DNA of 18,046 nucleotides. Origin: Pseudomonadota bacterium. GTDB taxonomy: Bacteria > Pseudomonadota > Gammaproteobacteria > Burkholderiales > Burkholderiaceae_B. Positions 8,174 through 16,608 of this stretch are shown here, one piece after another (position 1 is the stretch's first letter; each line of letters starts with the position of its first letter). The position numbers were made by a program, and so were the translations under genes. The notes under the pieces were generated by a model. The model saw only the letters and a program-made list of their open reading frames with translations. It was not told the origin of the DNA and searched no databases. Where the stretch lies: positions 1 to 18,046 of the forward strand of contig JAEYVD010000702.1 of the NCBI GenBank assembly GCA_023432075.1. Reading direction: 5' to 3'.

Positions 8174-8267
8174 AGTTTGGTCAGCGTCTGAAAAGCACCT
8201 TCTGCAACTGCCGGAAAACGCATTTCTCCGGCAGCTAGAACAGCGCATTTCATCCATTGACCAAACT
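8174..8267 (+). promoter_or_regulatory. Nested inverted repeats in the ppsA leader
   Basis: In the 216-base gap between ppsR and ppsA, a perfect 10-base inverted repeat (AGTTTGGTCA at 8174-8183, TGACCAAACT at 8258-8267) encloses a second one with 8-base arms and an 11-base loop (CTGCCGGA 8208-8215, TCCGGCAG 8227-8234). No T-run follows, so it is not a simple terminator. It could be a folded leader RNA or a pair of protein-binding sites. A possible -10 box TACAAT lies upstream at 8130-8135 without a convincing -35. The outer arm ends 31 bases before the ppsA ATG. Pairing is seen; function is inferred. Confidence 0.4.
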
Positions 8268-8298
8268 CGCTTTCATTCCATTGTAAAAGGTGACTTCA

Positions 8299-10665
8299 AT
8301 GTCGTATGTTGTTTTGTTCGAGCAGCTCCGCATGACGGACGTGGACTCGGTAGGAGGCAAGAACGCATCTCTTGGCGAAATGATCAGCCAGCTGTCTGGC
8401 GCGGGCGTCCGCGTGCCGGGCGGCTTTGCCACGACCGCAGATGCCTTTCGCGATTTCCTGAAGGCCTCGGGCCTGGACAAGCGGATCGCTGAACGCCTGA
8501 CCACGCTGAACCCGGAAGACGTGCGCGAACTGGCTACCGCCGGTGCGCAGATCCGCCAATGGATCGTCGAGGCGCCGTTCTCGCCGGAATTCGAATCGCA
8601 GATCCGCGAAGCCTTCGCCAAGCTCGACGCCGATGGCAAGGGCTCGTTCGCCGTGCGCTCGTCCGCTACGGCCGAAGACCTGCCCGACGCCTCGTTCGCC
8701 GGCCAGCAAGAGACCTTCCTGAACGTGGTGGGCATCGACGACGTGCTGGACAAGATCCGCCACGTGTTCGCGTCGCTGTACAACGACCGCGCCATTTCCT
8801 ATCGCGTGCACAAGGGCTACGCCCATGCCGACGTCGCTTTGTCGGCCGGCATCCAGCGCATGGTGCGTTCCGACAAGGGCAGCGCCGGCGTCATGTTCAC
8901 CATCGACACCGAATCGGGCTTCCAGGATGTGGTGTTCATCACCTCGTCCTACGGCCTGGGCGAAACCGTTGTGCAGGGCGCCGTCAACCCTGACGAGTTC
9001 TACGTCTTCAAGCCCACGCTGGCGCAAGGCCACTATCCCATCGTCGGCCGCCGCATTGGCTCCAAGCTCATCAAGATGGAATTCGATCCCGAGCGCCCCG
9101 AAGGCCGTGCCGTGCGCACGGTGGACGTGCCCGTGTCCGAGCGCAACCGCTATTCGCTGACCGACGACGAGGTCAATGAACTGGCCCGCTACGCCGTCAT
9201 CATCGAAAAGCACTACCAGCGTCCGATGGACATCGAGTGGGGCCGCGACGGCGTGGACGGCAAGATCTACATCCTGCAGGCGCGCCCCGAAACGGTGAAG
9301 TCGCAGCAGGGCGCCAATGACGTGCAGCAGCGCTACCGCCTGAAGGCGACCGGCCAGGTCCTGATCACCGGCCGTGCCATCGGCCAGAAGATCGGTTCGG
9401 GTCCCGTGCGCGTGGTGGGCGACATCTCCGACATGGACAAGGTCCAGCCGGGCGACGTGCTGGTCACCGACATGACGGATCCCAACTGGGAACCTGTGAT
9501 GAAGCGCGCCTCGGCCATCGTGACGAACCGCGGCGGCCGTACGTGCCACGCCGCGATCATCGCGCGTGAACTGGGCATTCCGGCGGTGGTGGGCTGCGGC
9601 AACGCGACCGACCTGCTCAAGGAAGGCCAGGCCGTGACCGTGTCCTGCGCCGAAGGCGACGAGGGCCGCATCTATGACGGCCTGATCGAGACCGAAGTCG
9701 AGGAAGTGCGCCGTGGCGATATGCCCGCCATCGATCTGAAGATCATGATGAACGTGGGCAACCCGCAGCTGGCGTTCGACTTCGCCCAGATCCCGAACGG
9801 CGGCGTCGGCCTGGCTCGCCTGGAATTCATCATCAATAACAACATCGGCATCCACCCGAAGGCAGTCCTGGACTACCCGAACGTGGACGGCGAGCTGAAG
9901 AAGGCCGTGGAATCGGCCGCTCGCGGCCATGCTAGCCCGCGCGCCTTCTTCGTCGAGAAGATGGCCGAAGGCGTGGCGACGATTGCCGCCGCCTTCTACC
10001 CGAAGCCGGTCATCGTGCGCATGTCGGACTTCAAGTCCAACGAGTACCGCAAGCTGGTGGGCGGCTCGCGCTACGAGCCCGAGGAAGAGAACCCCATGCT
10101 GGGCTTCCGCGGCGCGTCGCGCTACATCGCCGAAGACTTCGCCGAGTGCTTCCGCATGGAGTGCGAAGCGCTCAAGAAGGTTCGCGATGAAATGGGCCTG
10201 ACGAACGTCGAGATCATGGTGCCGTTCGTGCGTACGGTGGGTCAGGCGGAGAAGGTCGTGAACCTGCTCGCCAAGCACGGCCTGGCGCGCGGCGAGAACG
10301 GCCTGAAGCTGATCATGATGTGCGAGGTCCCGTCCAACGCCATCCTGGCCGACGAGTTCCTGCAGTACTTCGACGGCTTCTCCATCGGCTCGAACGACAT
10401 GACCCAGCTCACGCTGGGCCTGGATCGCGACTCGGGCATGGAGCTCTTGGCCGCCGACTTCGACGAGCGCGACGAAGCCGTCAAGTTCATGCTGCGCCGT
10501 GCGATCAAGGCTTGCCTGGCTGCCAACAAGTACGTCGGCATCTGCGGCCAAGGCCCCAGCGACCACCCGGACTTCGCGCAGTGGCTGAAGGACGAAGGCA
10601 TCCTGTCGATGTCGCTGAATCCGGACACCGTTGTCGATACGTGGCAGCGCCTGGCCAAGAACTGA
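8299..10665 (+). CDS. ppsA: Phosphoenolpyruvate synthase (pyruvate, water dikinase)
   Basis: PEP synthase turns pyruvate, ATP and water into PEP, AMP and phosphate, the entry to gluconeogenesis from pyruvate or lactate. The 788 aa protein has the N-terminal ATP-grasp domain (about 16-345, from [10 protein letters not shown]), the swivelling phosphohistidine domain with GGRTCHAAI and catalytic H417, and the C-terminal PEP/pyruvate barrel (about 480-785) with [13 protein letters not shown] and catalytic C749. T415, two residues before H417, is the expected target of PpsR. The ATG at 8299 is preferred to an in-frame GTG at 8290, because AAAAGG at 8285-8290 is well placed as its ribosome binding site and [10 protein letters not shown] is a usual N-terminus. 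The divergent ppsR regulator is its neighbour, and a strong terminator follows. Confidence 0.97.
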   Translation: MSYVVLFEQLRMTDVDSVGGKNASLGEMISQLSGAGVRVPGGFATTADAFRDFLKASGLDKRIAERLTTLNPEDVRELATAGAQIRQWIVEAPFSPEFESQIREAFAKLDADGKGSFAVRSSATAEDLPDASFAGQQETFLNVVGIDDVLDKIRHVFASLYNDRAISYRVHKGYAHADVALSAGIQRMVRSDKGSAGVMFTIDTESGFQDVVFITSSYGLGETVVQGAVNPDEFYVFKPTLAQGHYPIVGRRIGSKLIKMEFDPERPEGRAVRTVDVPVSERNRYSLTDDEVNELARYAVIIEKHYQRPMDIEWGRDGVDGKIYILQARPETVKSQQGANDVQQRYRLKATGQVLITGRAIGQKIGSGPVRVVGDISDMDKVQPGDVLVTDMTDPNWEPVMKRASAIVTNRGGRTCHAAIIARELGIPAVVGCGNATDLLKEGQAVTVSCAEGDEGRIYDGLIETEVEEVRRGDMPAIDLKIMMNVGNPQLAFDFAQIPNGGVGLARLEFIINNNIGIHPKAVLDYPNVDGELKKAVESAARGHASPRAFFVEKMAEGVATIAAAFYPKPVIVRMSDFKSNEYRKLVGGSRYEPEEENPMLGFRGASRYIAEDFAECFRMECEALKKVRDEMGLTNVEIMVPFVRTVGQAEKVVNLLAKHGLARGENGLKLIMMCEVPSNAILADEFLQYFDGFSIGSNDMTQLTLGLDRDSGMELLAADFDERDEAVKFMLRRAIKACLAANKYVGICGQGPSDHPDFAQWLKDEGILSMSLNPDTVVDTWQRLAKN

Positions 10666-10680
10666 TCGGCCAGTTGAACG

Positions 10681-10717
10681 AAAAACCCCGCGTCTTTTGG
10701 GACGCGGGGTTTTTTTT
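10681..10717 (+). terminator. Rho-independent terminator of ppsA
   Basis: A 14-base perfect stem (10681-10694 with 10701-10714; core ACCCCGCGTC) with loop TTTTGG is followed by eight T residues at 10710-10717, starting 15 bases after the ppsA stop codon. This is a textbook intrinsic terminator and isolates ppsA from the type VI genes. The A-run at the 5' foot means it may also work from the minus strand, but no minus-strand gene ends here. Confidence 0.95.
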
Positions 10718-11010
10718 GGTTCATTGGACACGAAAGGGGGATGAAGAAGACGTATCCCGCCAATGTGGTGCGGGTGCGCAGCTGCGGTAAAAAATAGGGA
10801 GTCGGTCCTGCGGCCGGGTTCCGCAAGGCTTCGCGATGGTACCGGTAAAAACTAATACTCTTCTGATATCCAAAGAGAGGGGGGTGTGACGTAATGGAAG
10901 CGTATTCCATGCGCGTCCATTGCGATTCTCCATTTGCAGCGGACGCGTTCCTATAGTCGGACCGCGCGCTCATTGGCAGTGGGAGAGGTCTGTCGTTGCG
11001 GGAGCACGTC
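10718..11010 (+). promoter_or_regulatory. Leader and promoter region of the type VI module
   Basis: No gene is seen in this stretch. A -10-like TATAGT lies at 10952-10957, 53 bases before the vgrG ATG, without a good -35 at the right distance. Just upstream, TCCAT occurs three times in direct orientation (10906-10910, 10916-10920, 10929-10933) and once inverted (ATGGA, 10894-10898; the arms ATGGAA and TTCCAT flank GCGTA), which could bind an activator. A 10-base palindrome CGCAGCTGCG is at 10777-10786, and an imperfect hairpin (CCTGCGG with CCGCAAGG) lies at 10807-10828. The ribosome binding site for vgrG is GGGAG at 11000-11004. All regulatory roles are inferred. Confidence 0.35.
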
Positions 11011-13122
11011 ATGCCTATCCAATCCGATTTGCGTTTCACTTTCACGGTCGGCGACGAGTCTTTTGAAGTCGTCGAATTTACGTTGCAAGAAGGGTTGTCC
11101 CAGACCTTCGTGCTTGACGTGCAACTTGCCAGCGCCAATCTCGCCATTGACTTCGCCAATGTCCTGGACCGCGCCGCGCTGCTCGTCATCTGGCATGGCG
11201 GCACGCCAGTCCGTTACGTGCACGGTGCGGTTTCCTCCTTTGTCCAGGGAGAGACAGGCTTTCGGCGCACGCGCTATTCGGCTGTTGTCGAGCCCCGTCT
11301 GGCGCGCCTCGCGCTCAGTTCCGACTGGCGCATCTTTCAAGGCCTCACGGTCCCTCAGATCGCCGAAGCCGTGCTCAAGGCGCATGGCCTCACCCAGGAC
11401 TATGAACAGCGCTGCACGACCGACCACCAGTCCCGCGAGTACTGCGTGCAAGCCGGCGATACGGACTACGACTTTGTCGAACGCATCATGCGTGAGGAAG
11501 GCTTCTTCTATTCCTTCCGTCATGGCGCCGAAGGGCATCAGCTTGTCCACAGCGATCGCCTCTTCATTCACGGCCGCGTGGGCGACGGGCCGGTGCAGTA
11601 CAACCCCACGCCTGGCGGCGACCAGCCGCAGCCTGCGTTACGTCGCCTCGCGTACACCGAAAACGTGCGCACCGCGCGTCAGATGCAGCGCGATTACACC
11701 TTTCACCATCCGCGCTACACCCACCAACACAGCCGCGTTGGACGCGACCTGGACCATCAAGGCCGACGTTACGAACGCTACGACTACCCCGCCCGCGCCA
11801 AGTTCGACGAGGCCGGCAAGCCCTTCGCCGAGAACCGCCTGCGCGGCCATCGCCGCGATGCGCGCGTCGCGTTCGTTGAAGGCGATGACCCGCGGCTGCA
11901 ACCGGGAATTTCATTCACGCTCGCCGGCCATCCGCGCGAGGACCTGAACCGCGGCTGGCGCCCGGTGCGTATCGTTCACCGCGGCACGCAGCACACCAGT
12001 CAGGCCGAGGAGAGCGCCGATGCCTCGCACGGCACGCATTACCACTACGAGGCCGAGCTAGTTCCGGACGACGCCGAGTGGCGCGCCGAACCGCTCCCCC
12101 GGCCGTGCATCGATGGTCCGCAGAACGCCATGGTGGTCGGCCCGCCCAACGAAGAGATCTATACCGACGAATATGGTCGCGTGAAGGTCCAGTTTCCCTG
12201 GGACCGTCTCGGCAACGAGGACGAACACAGTTCCTGCTGGATCCGCGTCTCGCAGGACATCGCCGGCGCTACGTGGGGGCACATGGCCATCCCGCGCATC
12301 GGTCAGGAAGTCATCGTCTCTTATTTCGACGGAGATCCGGACCAGCCCGTGATCACCGGCCGCGCCTACAACCGCCTGCAATTGCCACCCTACGAGCTGC
12401 CGCGCCACAAGACGCGGATGACCATCAAGACCAAGACCCACAAGGGAGAGGGATACAACGAACTGCGTTTCGAGGACGAAAAGGATCAGGAAGAAATCTA
12501 CGTCCACGCGCAGAAAGACCAGAACATCCACGTCAACCACGACAAGTCGACGTTCGTGGGTCACGATCGCAGCGAGCAGGTCGAGCACGACGAAACCGTC
12601 ACCATCGGCCACGATCGCAAGGAGACCGTGGGCAATGACGAACAGGTGAACATCGGCCAGGACCGGCGGCATGACGTCGGGCAGGATGACGACCTGACGG
12701 TGGGACGTAATCACACCATTCAAACCGCCAAGGACCGCACCGAGGAAGTCGGCAACAATCGCCGCGACAAGACGGTGGCCAATCATTGGGTGAGCATCGG
12801 CGGGCATCAGGAACACACCGTCGAGGGTCACGCCGAACTGCAGGCCGGCCAGGCGATCCGGCAGCGCACGAAGGTTTTTGAATCTCAAGCGGCGGATAGC
12901 CTGACCATCAAGGGACCGGGGGGAACCATTCGAATCGATGCCTCAGGTATCACGCTTGATGGGATCGCCATTCACATCAAGGGCCCGATGACGCAAAAGG
13001 TCGGAGGCAGCACTCACTCGATCTCCCTCGACGGTACGCCGGAACCTGGTGAACCCGTTTGTGTGGGGTGCCTGCTGAAAGCCATCGCGGAAGGTCGCAG
13101 CGTCGTGCGGTTCGAGAGATAG
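11011..13122 (+). CDS. vgrG: Type VI secretion system spike protein VgrG
   Basis: VgrG trimers form the tip of the T6SS tube and carry effectors into target cells. The 703 aa protein has a gp27-like base domain (about 1-350), a gp5-like OB fold (about 371-450, with YGRVKVQFPWDR and RIGQEVIVSYFDGDPDQP), and a needle of short beta-helix repeats (about 490-610, many of the type GHDRxExV). A DUF2345-like end (about 630-655) and a short tail with C684 and C687 (CVGCLLKA) follow. No toxin domain is fused to the C-terminus, so the cargo must bind rather than be covalently attached. ATG 11011 with GGGAG six bases upstream is preferred over a TTG five codons earlier. It heads the orphan module; the DUF4123 adaptor starts 7 bases after its stop. 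Confidence 0.97.
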   Translation: MPIQSDLRFTFTVGDESFEVVEFTLQEGLSQTFVLDVQLASANLAIDFANVLDRAALLVIWHGGTPVRYVHGAVSSFVQGETGFRRTRYSAVVEPRLARLALSSDWRIFQGLTVPQIAEAVLKAHGLTQDYEQRCTTDHQSREYCVQAGDTDYDFVERIMREEGFFYSFRHGAEGHQLVHSDRLFIHGRVGDGPVQYNPTPGGDQPQPALRRLAYTENVRTARQMQRDYTFHHPRYTHQHSRVGRDLDHQGRRYERYDYPARAKFDEAGKPFAENRLRGHRRDARVAFVEGDDPRLQPGISFTLAGHPREDLNRGWRPVRIVHRGTQHTSQAEESADASHGTHYHYEAELVPDDAEWRAEPLPRPCIDGPQNAMVVGPPNEEIYTDEYGRVKVQFPWDRLGNEDEHSSCWIRVSQDIAGATWGHMAIPRIGQEVIVSYFDGDPDQPVITGRAYNRLQLPPYELPRHKTRMTIKTKTHKGEGYNELRFEDEKDQEEIYVHAQKDQNIHVNHDKSTFVGHDRSEQVEHDETVTIGHDRKETVGNDEQVNIGQDRRHDVGQDDDLTVGRNHTIQTAKDRTEEVGNNRRDKTVANHWVSIGGHQEHTVEGHAELQAGQAIRQRTKVFESQAADSLTIKGPGGTIRIDASGITLDGIAIHIKGPMTQKVGGSTHSISLDGTPEPGEPVCVGCLLKAIAEGRSVVRFER

Positions 13123-13129
13123 ACCGCAC

Positions 13130-14002
13130 ATGAATCCATTTTTTGAAGGTGTCGTGAACGAACTGCGTCGGCTCCCCGATCATGGGCTAACCACCATCAT
13201 TGAAATGGCTCGCCTGAAAGCCGATGTCCGAAGTCAGCTCGTGGAACGGTTCTCTGGATGGCCGCTGCTGCTGCAGCGAGAGCTGGAGAATCTCCGCGAG
13301 GTTGGGCCATGGCTGTTTGCCCCCTCAGCCAAGAACGACCTGCAAGGACAGTACGACTTTCTCTGCGACGCGACGGACATCGCCGGAGACGCAATCTGTG
13401 GCTGGCTGAGCAGCGCCATGTCCCCGCCTCAGTTGGCCGAGCACCTTGGCCATGCCACGACAGCGAAGGGCCCGGATGGCGTTACCTATTTGCTGCGCTT
13501 TCATACGGAACAGGCCTTTCCCGTGCTCCACGCACGCCAGGATCTACCAGGGATCGCCGACTGGCTGGCGCCGGTTCGATCATGGTGGATTGTGTTTCCC
13601 CATCAAGCGCGCAAGTCCTGGAAACACTTCTCAGGTCAAGGCTTGGCCACGTCGTGTCGTTCGCCAGCCATTGAACTGGACCAGTCGTGCTGGGAGGCGC
13701 TTGCGGGCGACCCGCTCACCTACCGTCTGGCTGAGCAGCTTCGGATACCGCTCGAACGAAAGGGCGAGCTCGAAAACTGCCACGGCACCAGGATCGGTCT
13801 CGTCCATAACTTATTGGCTGAAGCGGATCGGATCGGTTTGAGCCGGCAGGACGACCGCATCGACTACGTGACCCTGATGGCGTTGCAAGGCAAGGCGTTA
13901 GCGGGTTCGGCGGCATGGAACGACGCATTGCAAGCAGCGCAAACGCTGCGCGAACCCCTGGCGCAGGCCCTCCGAATGCGCATACATGGAAAAAAAGGTT
14001 AA
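13130..14002 (+). CDS. DUF4123-type T6SS effector adaptor
   Basis: A 290 aa cytoplasmic protein that resembles the DUF4123 (Tap/TEC) adaptors, which load an effector encoded next to them onto the cognate VgrG. Visible features are GPWLFAP (about 59-65), typical of the DUF4123 core, a middle region with SWWIVFP, and a helical C-terminus. No signal peptide or membrane segment is seen. The call relies partly on position: it lies between vgrG (7-base gap) and a large effector gene (8-base gap), the usual vgrG-adaptor-effector order. The family is very variable, so a profile search would make the call firm. The sequence is a little less GC-biased than the housekeeping genes. Confidence 0.8.
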   Translation: MNPFFEGVVNELRRLPDHGLTTIIEMARLKADVRSQLVERFSGWPLLLQRELENLREVGPWLFAPSAKNDLQGQYDFLCDATDIAGDAICGWLSSAMSPPQLAEHLGHATTAKGPDGVTYLLRFHTEQAFPVLHARQDLPGIADWLAPVRSWWIVFPHQARKSWKHFSGQGLATSCRSPAIELDQSCWEALAGDPLTYRLAEQLRIPLERKGELENCHGTRIGLVHNLLAEADRIGLSRQDDRIDYVTLMALQGKALAGSAAWNDALQAAQTLREPLAQALRMRIHGKKG

Positions 14003-14010
14003 GGACTTCG

Positions 14011-16608
14011 ATGTTCGGTTGGAATGACACCTTTAATCAATGTGCGGAGAATCGCACGCTCCTCGATGAAATATTGACTCGGGGGGCGGAGGTGACTTGC
14101 ACTCGCACCTTCACTATCCTTCCGTTGCGGTATGGCGCCGTGGGAGGTAGCGCCGACCAGCGCAAACTGCTTCCTACCTTGCCTCAGCATTTGAATAAGC
14201 CCAGCAAAGTGGGCAAGCTAAGCGAGTCGGCATACGCCATTCGTCCGCTGCGCCAGGGGTTTCTGTACGTCCTGGTGCACCGCTTGAGCGCGGGGATCTA
14301 CGAATGGCACAGCCAGTATCGGGTATCCGAAGCCGGAACGCTCAGCTACATGGATGCTGAGGAACCGTGGAAGCCGAAATCCCCTGCGGGGCAGGGCATG
14401 GATGCATTCACCGGGTGGAAGTGGATGTTTAAGGTCCATGACGTAGACGACATCAAGGATCTTCGCCTGCTCTTTAGCCCATGCCCGCTAACCAAGGAAA
14501 TGTTGCGCAGATACCGCTCGCTCCCAGCAAGCAGGGACAAGTTGTTGTCGGTGGACATCGCCAAACTTGCGTCGCTGCGTCCCGAGGAAATGGATTGTGT
14601 CCGACCGCAAGACGGTGTTCTGACATTCGACGGACTTGATTGCGTGGCGGACTTCGCGGCAATTAACCAACCCCGATTAAATACTCTGCTCAAAGCGCAG
14701 GCTTTCAATCCTCTTGCGCCACCGCTGCAGGCCACGCAGGCAGAAATGCGGCCCACGGCCGCGCACAAGCGATTCCGTGGCGCGGCCATCGTATTGAATG
14801 ACGCTCTCGGTGTTACTCAAGAGCTGAACGCCTGGCGAAATGCGGGTATCGAAGCACTAGACGCGTTCATGGCATATGAGGACGGCGAAAAGCTCACCAA
14901 CCATCGCAAGTTCACGATCGCTTTCGGCATTGAAAATATCAGGAAACTCGTTGAGGACGAAGCTGAGAAGCGCTACTACCAAGAGCAGCAGGACTACGGC
15001 GTGCGCTACTCGGATCGCGGGTACGAGATGAGCAACAGCCACATGGCGACGCAATCGGCGCGAGGCTACGTGAACTATCGCAACCCGCAGCATCAGCGGG
15101 AGGTTCAGGCGGCCGCCGCCAAGGGACGTCGTGCCAGGAGTTGGAACAAGTACGCGGGGTATATCGATGAGGACATGCGCCAGGATTTCCTCAAGCGGTA
15201 TCGCGACGAAGTCAGTAAAACGGATGCAGCCAAGGACGCGCGTGCCGCGGACCATCTACTCTGGCTGCAGAGCGGAGCGTTTCTCGACGCGCTCGACGCC
15301 TTCGACCGCAACGATACCGAGCAGGCCTTGCTGTTTGAAGATCAGATAGGAAAGGCCATTGTTGGCATGAACGCTACTGCGGCCGGCGAGGAATTGCTGG
15401 AGCGTTGGCGCAAAGCCGGCGTGTCCAGAGAAAACCTGTTCTGGCGGTCGTTCGCGCAAAATCAGGAAAGCTCGGAAAGCGAAGTGGAGCAACTGTTCGG
15501 CCAGAGCAATACGCTGAAATCCCTCGACCCTGTTACGTTGCAGAATCGGCTGAAAAAGCTGGCTGATCTTTATGAAAAGAGCCACGTGCTGCTTGATTCG
15601 TTGGCTGAGGCACCGACGGGAGGCGGGCCACCATCCGGCTACCTGGCTGGCGGCGCGATGCTGATCAACACGCTGGGCAGCTCAATTTTCCAGAGCAAGG
15701 CCGCAGCCACCATCGTGGACGCCCCGCTTAATAAGCTGGCGGCCTCGGTGCTGCTCGCGCGCCTTGGGCGGTACGCGAAGCATTATCGGCTCGAATTGCG
15801 AAACGGCAAGGAACTGGGCCGAGGAGCATCAGCACGCATAGACCGCTCAGCCAGCCGACAATTCGATGAGGCGCTTCGGGCGGGAAAGAGGGGGTCGATG
15901 ACCGAAGTTCGCATCGGCAGCACGCTGGTGCTTTTAGAGATGTGGAATTTGTATAACAAGTTAGGAGCCGCAAACAAGAGAAGCAGGGAATACGCCGAGA
16001 TTGTGGCGGCCTTGTTGGCGCTCGCGGCAGCAGGTGTCGAAGTGGGCGCCACTGCAGTGAGCTTTGCCGAGAAGAGCGGTAACGCTGCCGTTCAGCAAGG
16101 CGCCAAAGCATTCAGCAGCGGCTTGCGATTGGGAGCGGGGGTTTTGGGTGGGGCTGCCGCAATGATTGGCGCAGCGTATGACTATGCGGACTTTACGAGA
16201 ACGTTCAAAGCCGAACAATACTCAATTTCTCTTTTTTACCTCTTGCGCGCGGCAACTCAAACAGGCGGGGCTTCGCTCGCGGCGTCACTCGGTTTGATCT
16301 ATGGGCAGTCGTATCTCGAATACCTGCTCAAGCGATATGGAAATCGGCCAATGCTTGGAAGGGTTCTTCACGCCGGATCCCGGGCTTCCGCCACGCTGGC
16401 CCCGCGCATGGTGCCCATGCTTCGCATATTTTTTGGACTGAATCTTTTTATCGTTGCTTTGGTACTCGTTGAAATCTTCATCTTGCCTGATGATTTAGAA
16501 CGCTACCTGGACCATTGCACATTCCGCAAAGACCGGACAAACGGGATCGTAGATAACGAGGAGAAAGAGATAGACCTTCTACAGCGCGCAGTGGGGAGCA
16601 CCATCTAA
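14011..16608 (+). CDS. VasX-like membrane-targeting T6SS effector (BTH_I2691 type)
   Basis: An 865 aa protein that I place in the T6SS effector family typified by BTH_I2691, related at its N-terminus to the V. cholerae pore-forming effector VasX. The N-terminal region shows the VasX-like blocks TFTILPLRYGAVGG (33-46) and YAIRPLRQGFLYVLV (75-89). The middle (about 290-540) is charged and helical. The C-terminal third has four hydrophobic segments at about 662-682, 704-727, 738-765 and 803-826, separated by basic or charged linkers, consistent with insertion into a target membrane. There is no PAAR domain or enzymatic motif. ATG 14011 is chosen since AAGG lies at 14001-14004 and upstream in-frame starts overlap the adaptor gene by up to 88 bases. 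Its stop overlaps the next gene's start. Confidence 0.8.
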   Translation: MFGWNDTFNQCAENRTLLDEILTRGAEVTCTRTFTILPLRYGAVGGSADQRKLLPTLPQHLNKPSKVGKLSESAYAIRPLRQGFLYVLVHRLSAGIYEWHSQYRVSEAGTLSYMDAEEPWKPKSPAGQGMDAFTGWKWMFKVHDVDDIKDLRLLFSPCPLTKEMLRRYRSLPASRDKLLSVDIAKLASLRPEEMDCVRPQDGVLTFDGLDCVADFAAINQPRLNTLLKAQAFNPLAPPLQATQAEMRPTAAHKRFRGAAIVLNDALGVTQELNAWRNAGIEALDAFMAYEDGEKLTNHRKFTIAFGIENIRKLVEDEAEKRYYQEQQDYGVRYSDRGYEMSNSHMATQSARGYVNYRNPQHQREVQAAAAKGRRARSWNKYAGYIDEDMRQDFLKRYRDEVSKTDAAKDARAADHLLWLQSGAFLDALDAFDRNDTEQALLFEDQIGKAIVGMNATAAGEELLERWRKAGVSRENLFWRSFAQNQESSESEVEQLFGQSNTLKSLDPVTLQNRLKKLADLYEKSHVLLDSLAEAPTGGGPPSGYLAGGAMLINTLGSSIFQSKAAATIVDAPLNKLAASVLLARLGRYAKHYRLELRNGKELGRGASARIDRSASRQFDEALRAGKRGSMTEVRIGSTLVLLEMWNLYNKLGAANKRSREYAEIVAALLALAAAGVEVGATAVSFAEKSGNAAVQQGAKAFSSGLRLGAGVLGGAAAMIGAAYDYADFTRTFKAEQYSISLFYLLRAATQTGGASLAASLGLIYGQSYLEYLLKRYGNRPMLGRVLHAGSRASATLAPRMVPMLRIFFGLNLFIVALVLVEIFILPDDLERYLDHCTFRKDRTNGIVDNEEKEIDLLQRAVGSTI

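Noticed and set aside
8296..10731. Long open frame of over 800 codons on the minus strand opposite ppsA
   Set aside because: It is antisense to an unambiguous ppsA, has no recognisable protein pattern, and is explained by strong third-position GC bias leaving few stops on the opposite strand.
10920..10957. Possible sigma-54 promoter before vgrG (TTTGCA at 10933-10938)
   Set aside because: A TTGCA-like -12 element is present, but no GG-containing -24 element lies at the required distance upstream.
10934..11947. Plus-strand frame of 337 codons over the start of vgrG
   Set aside because: The Ser/Arg/Pro-rich translation has no family pattern and overlaps the clear vgrG frame.
13915..14010. Upstream start for the T6SS effector
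   Set aside because: It would overlap the adaptor gene by 88 bases and add 32 residues of shadow sequence; ATG 14011 has a ribosome binding site and the expected N-terminal spacing.
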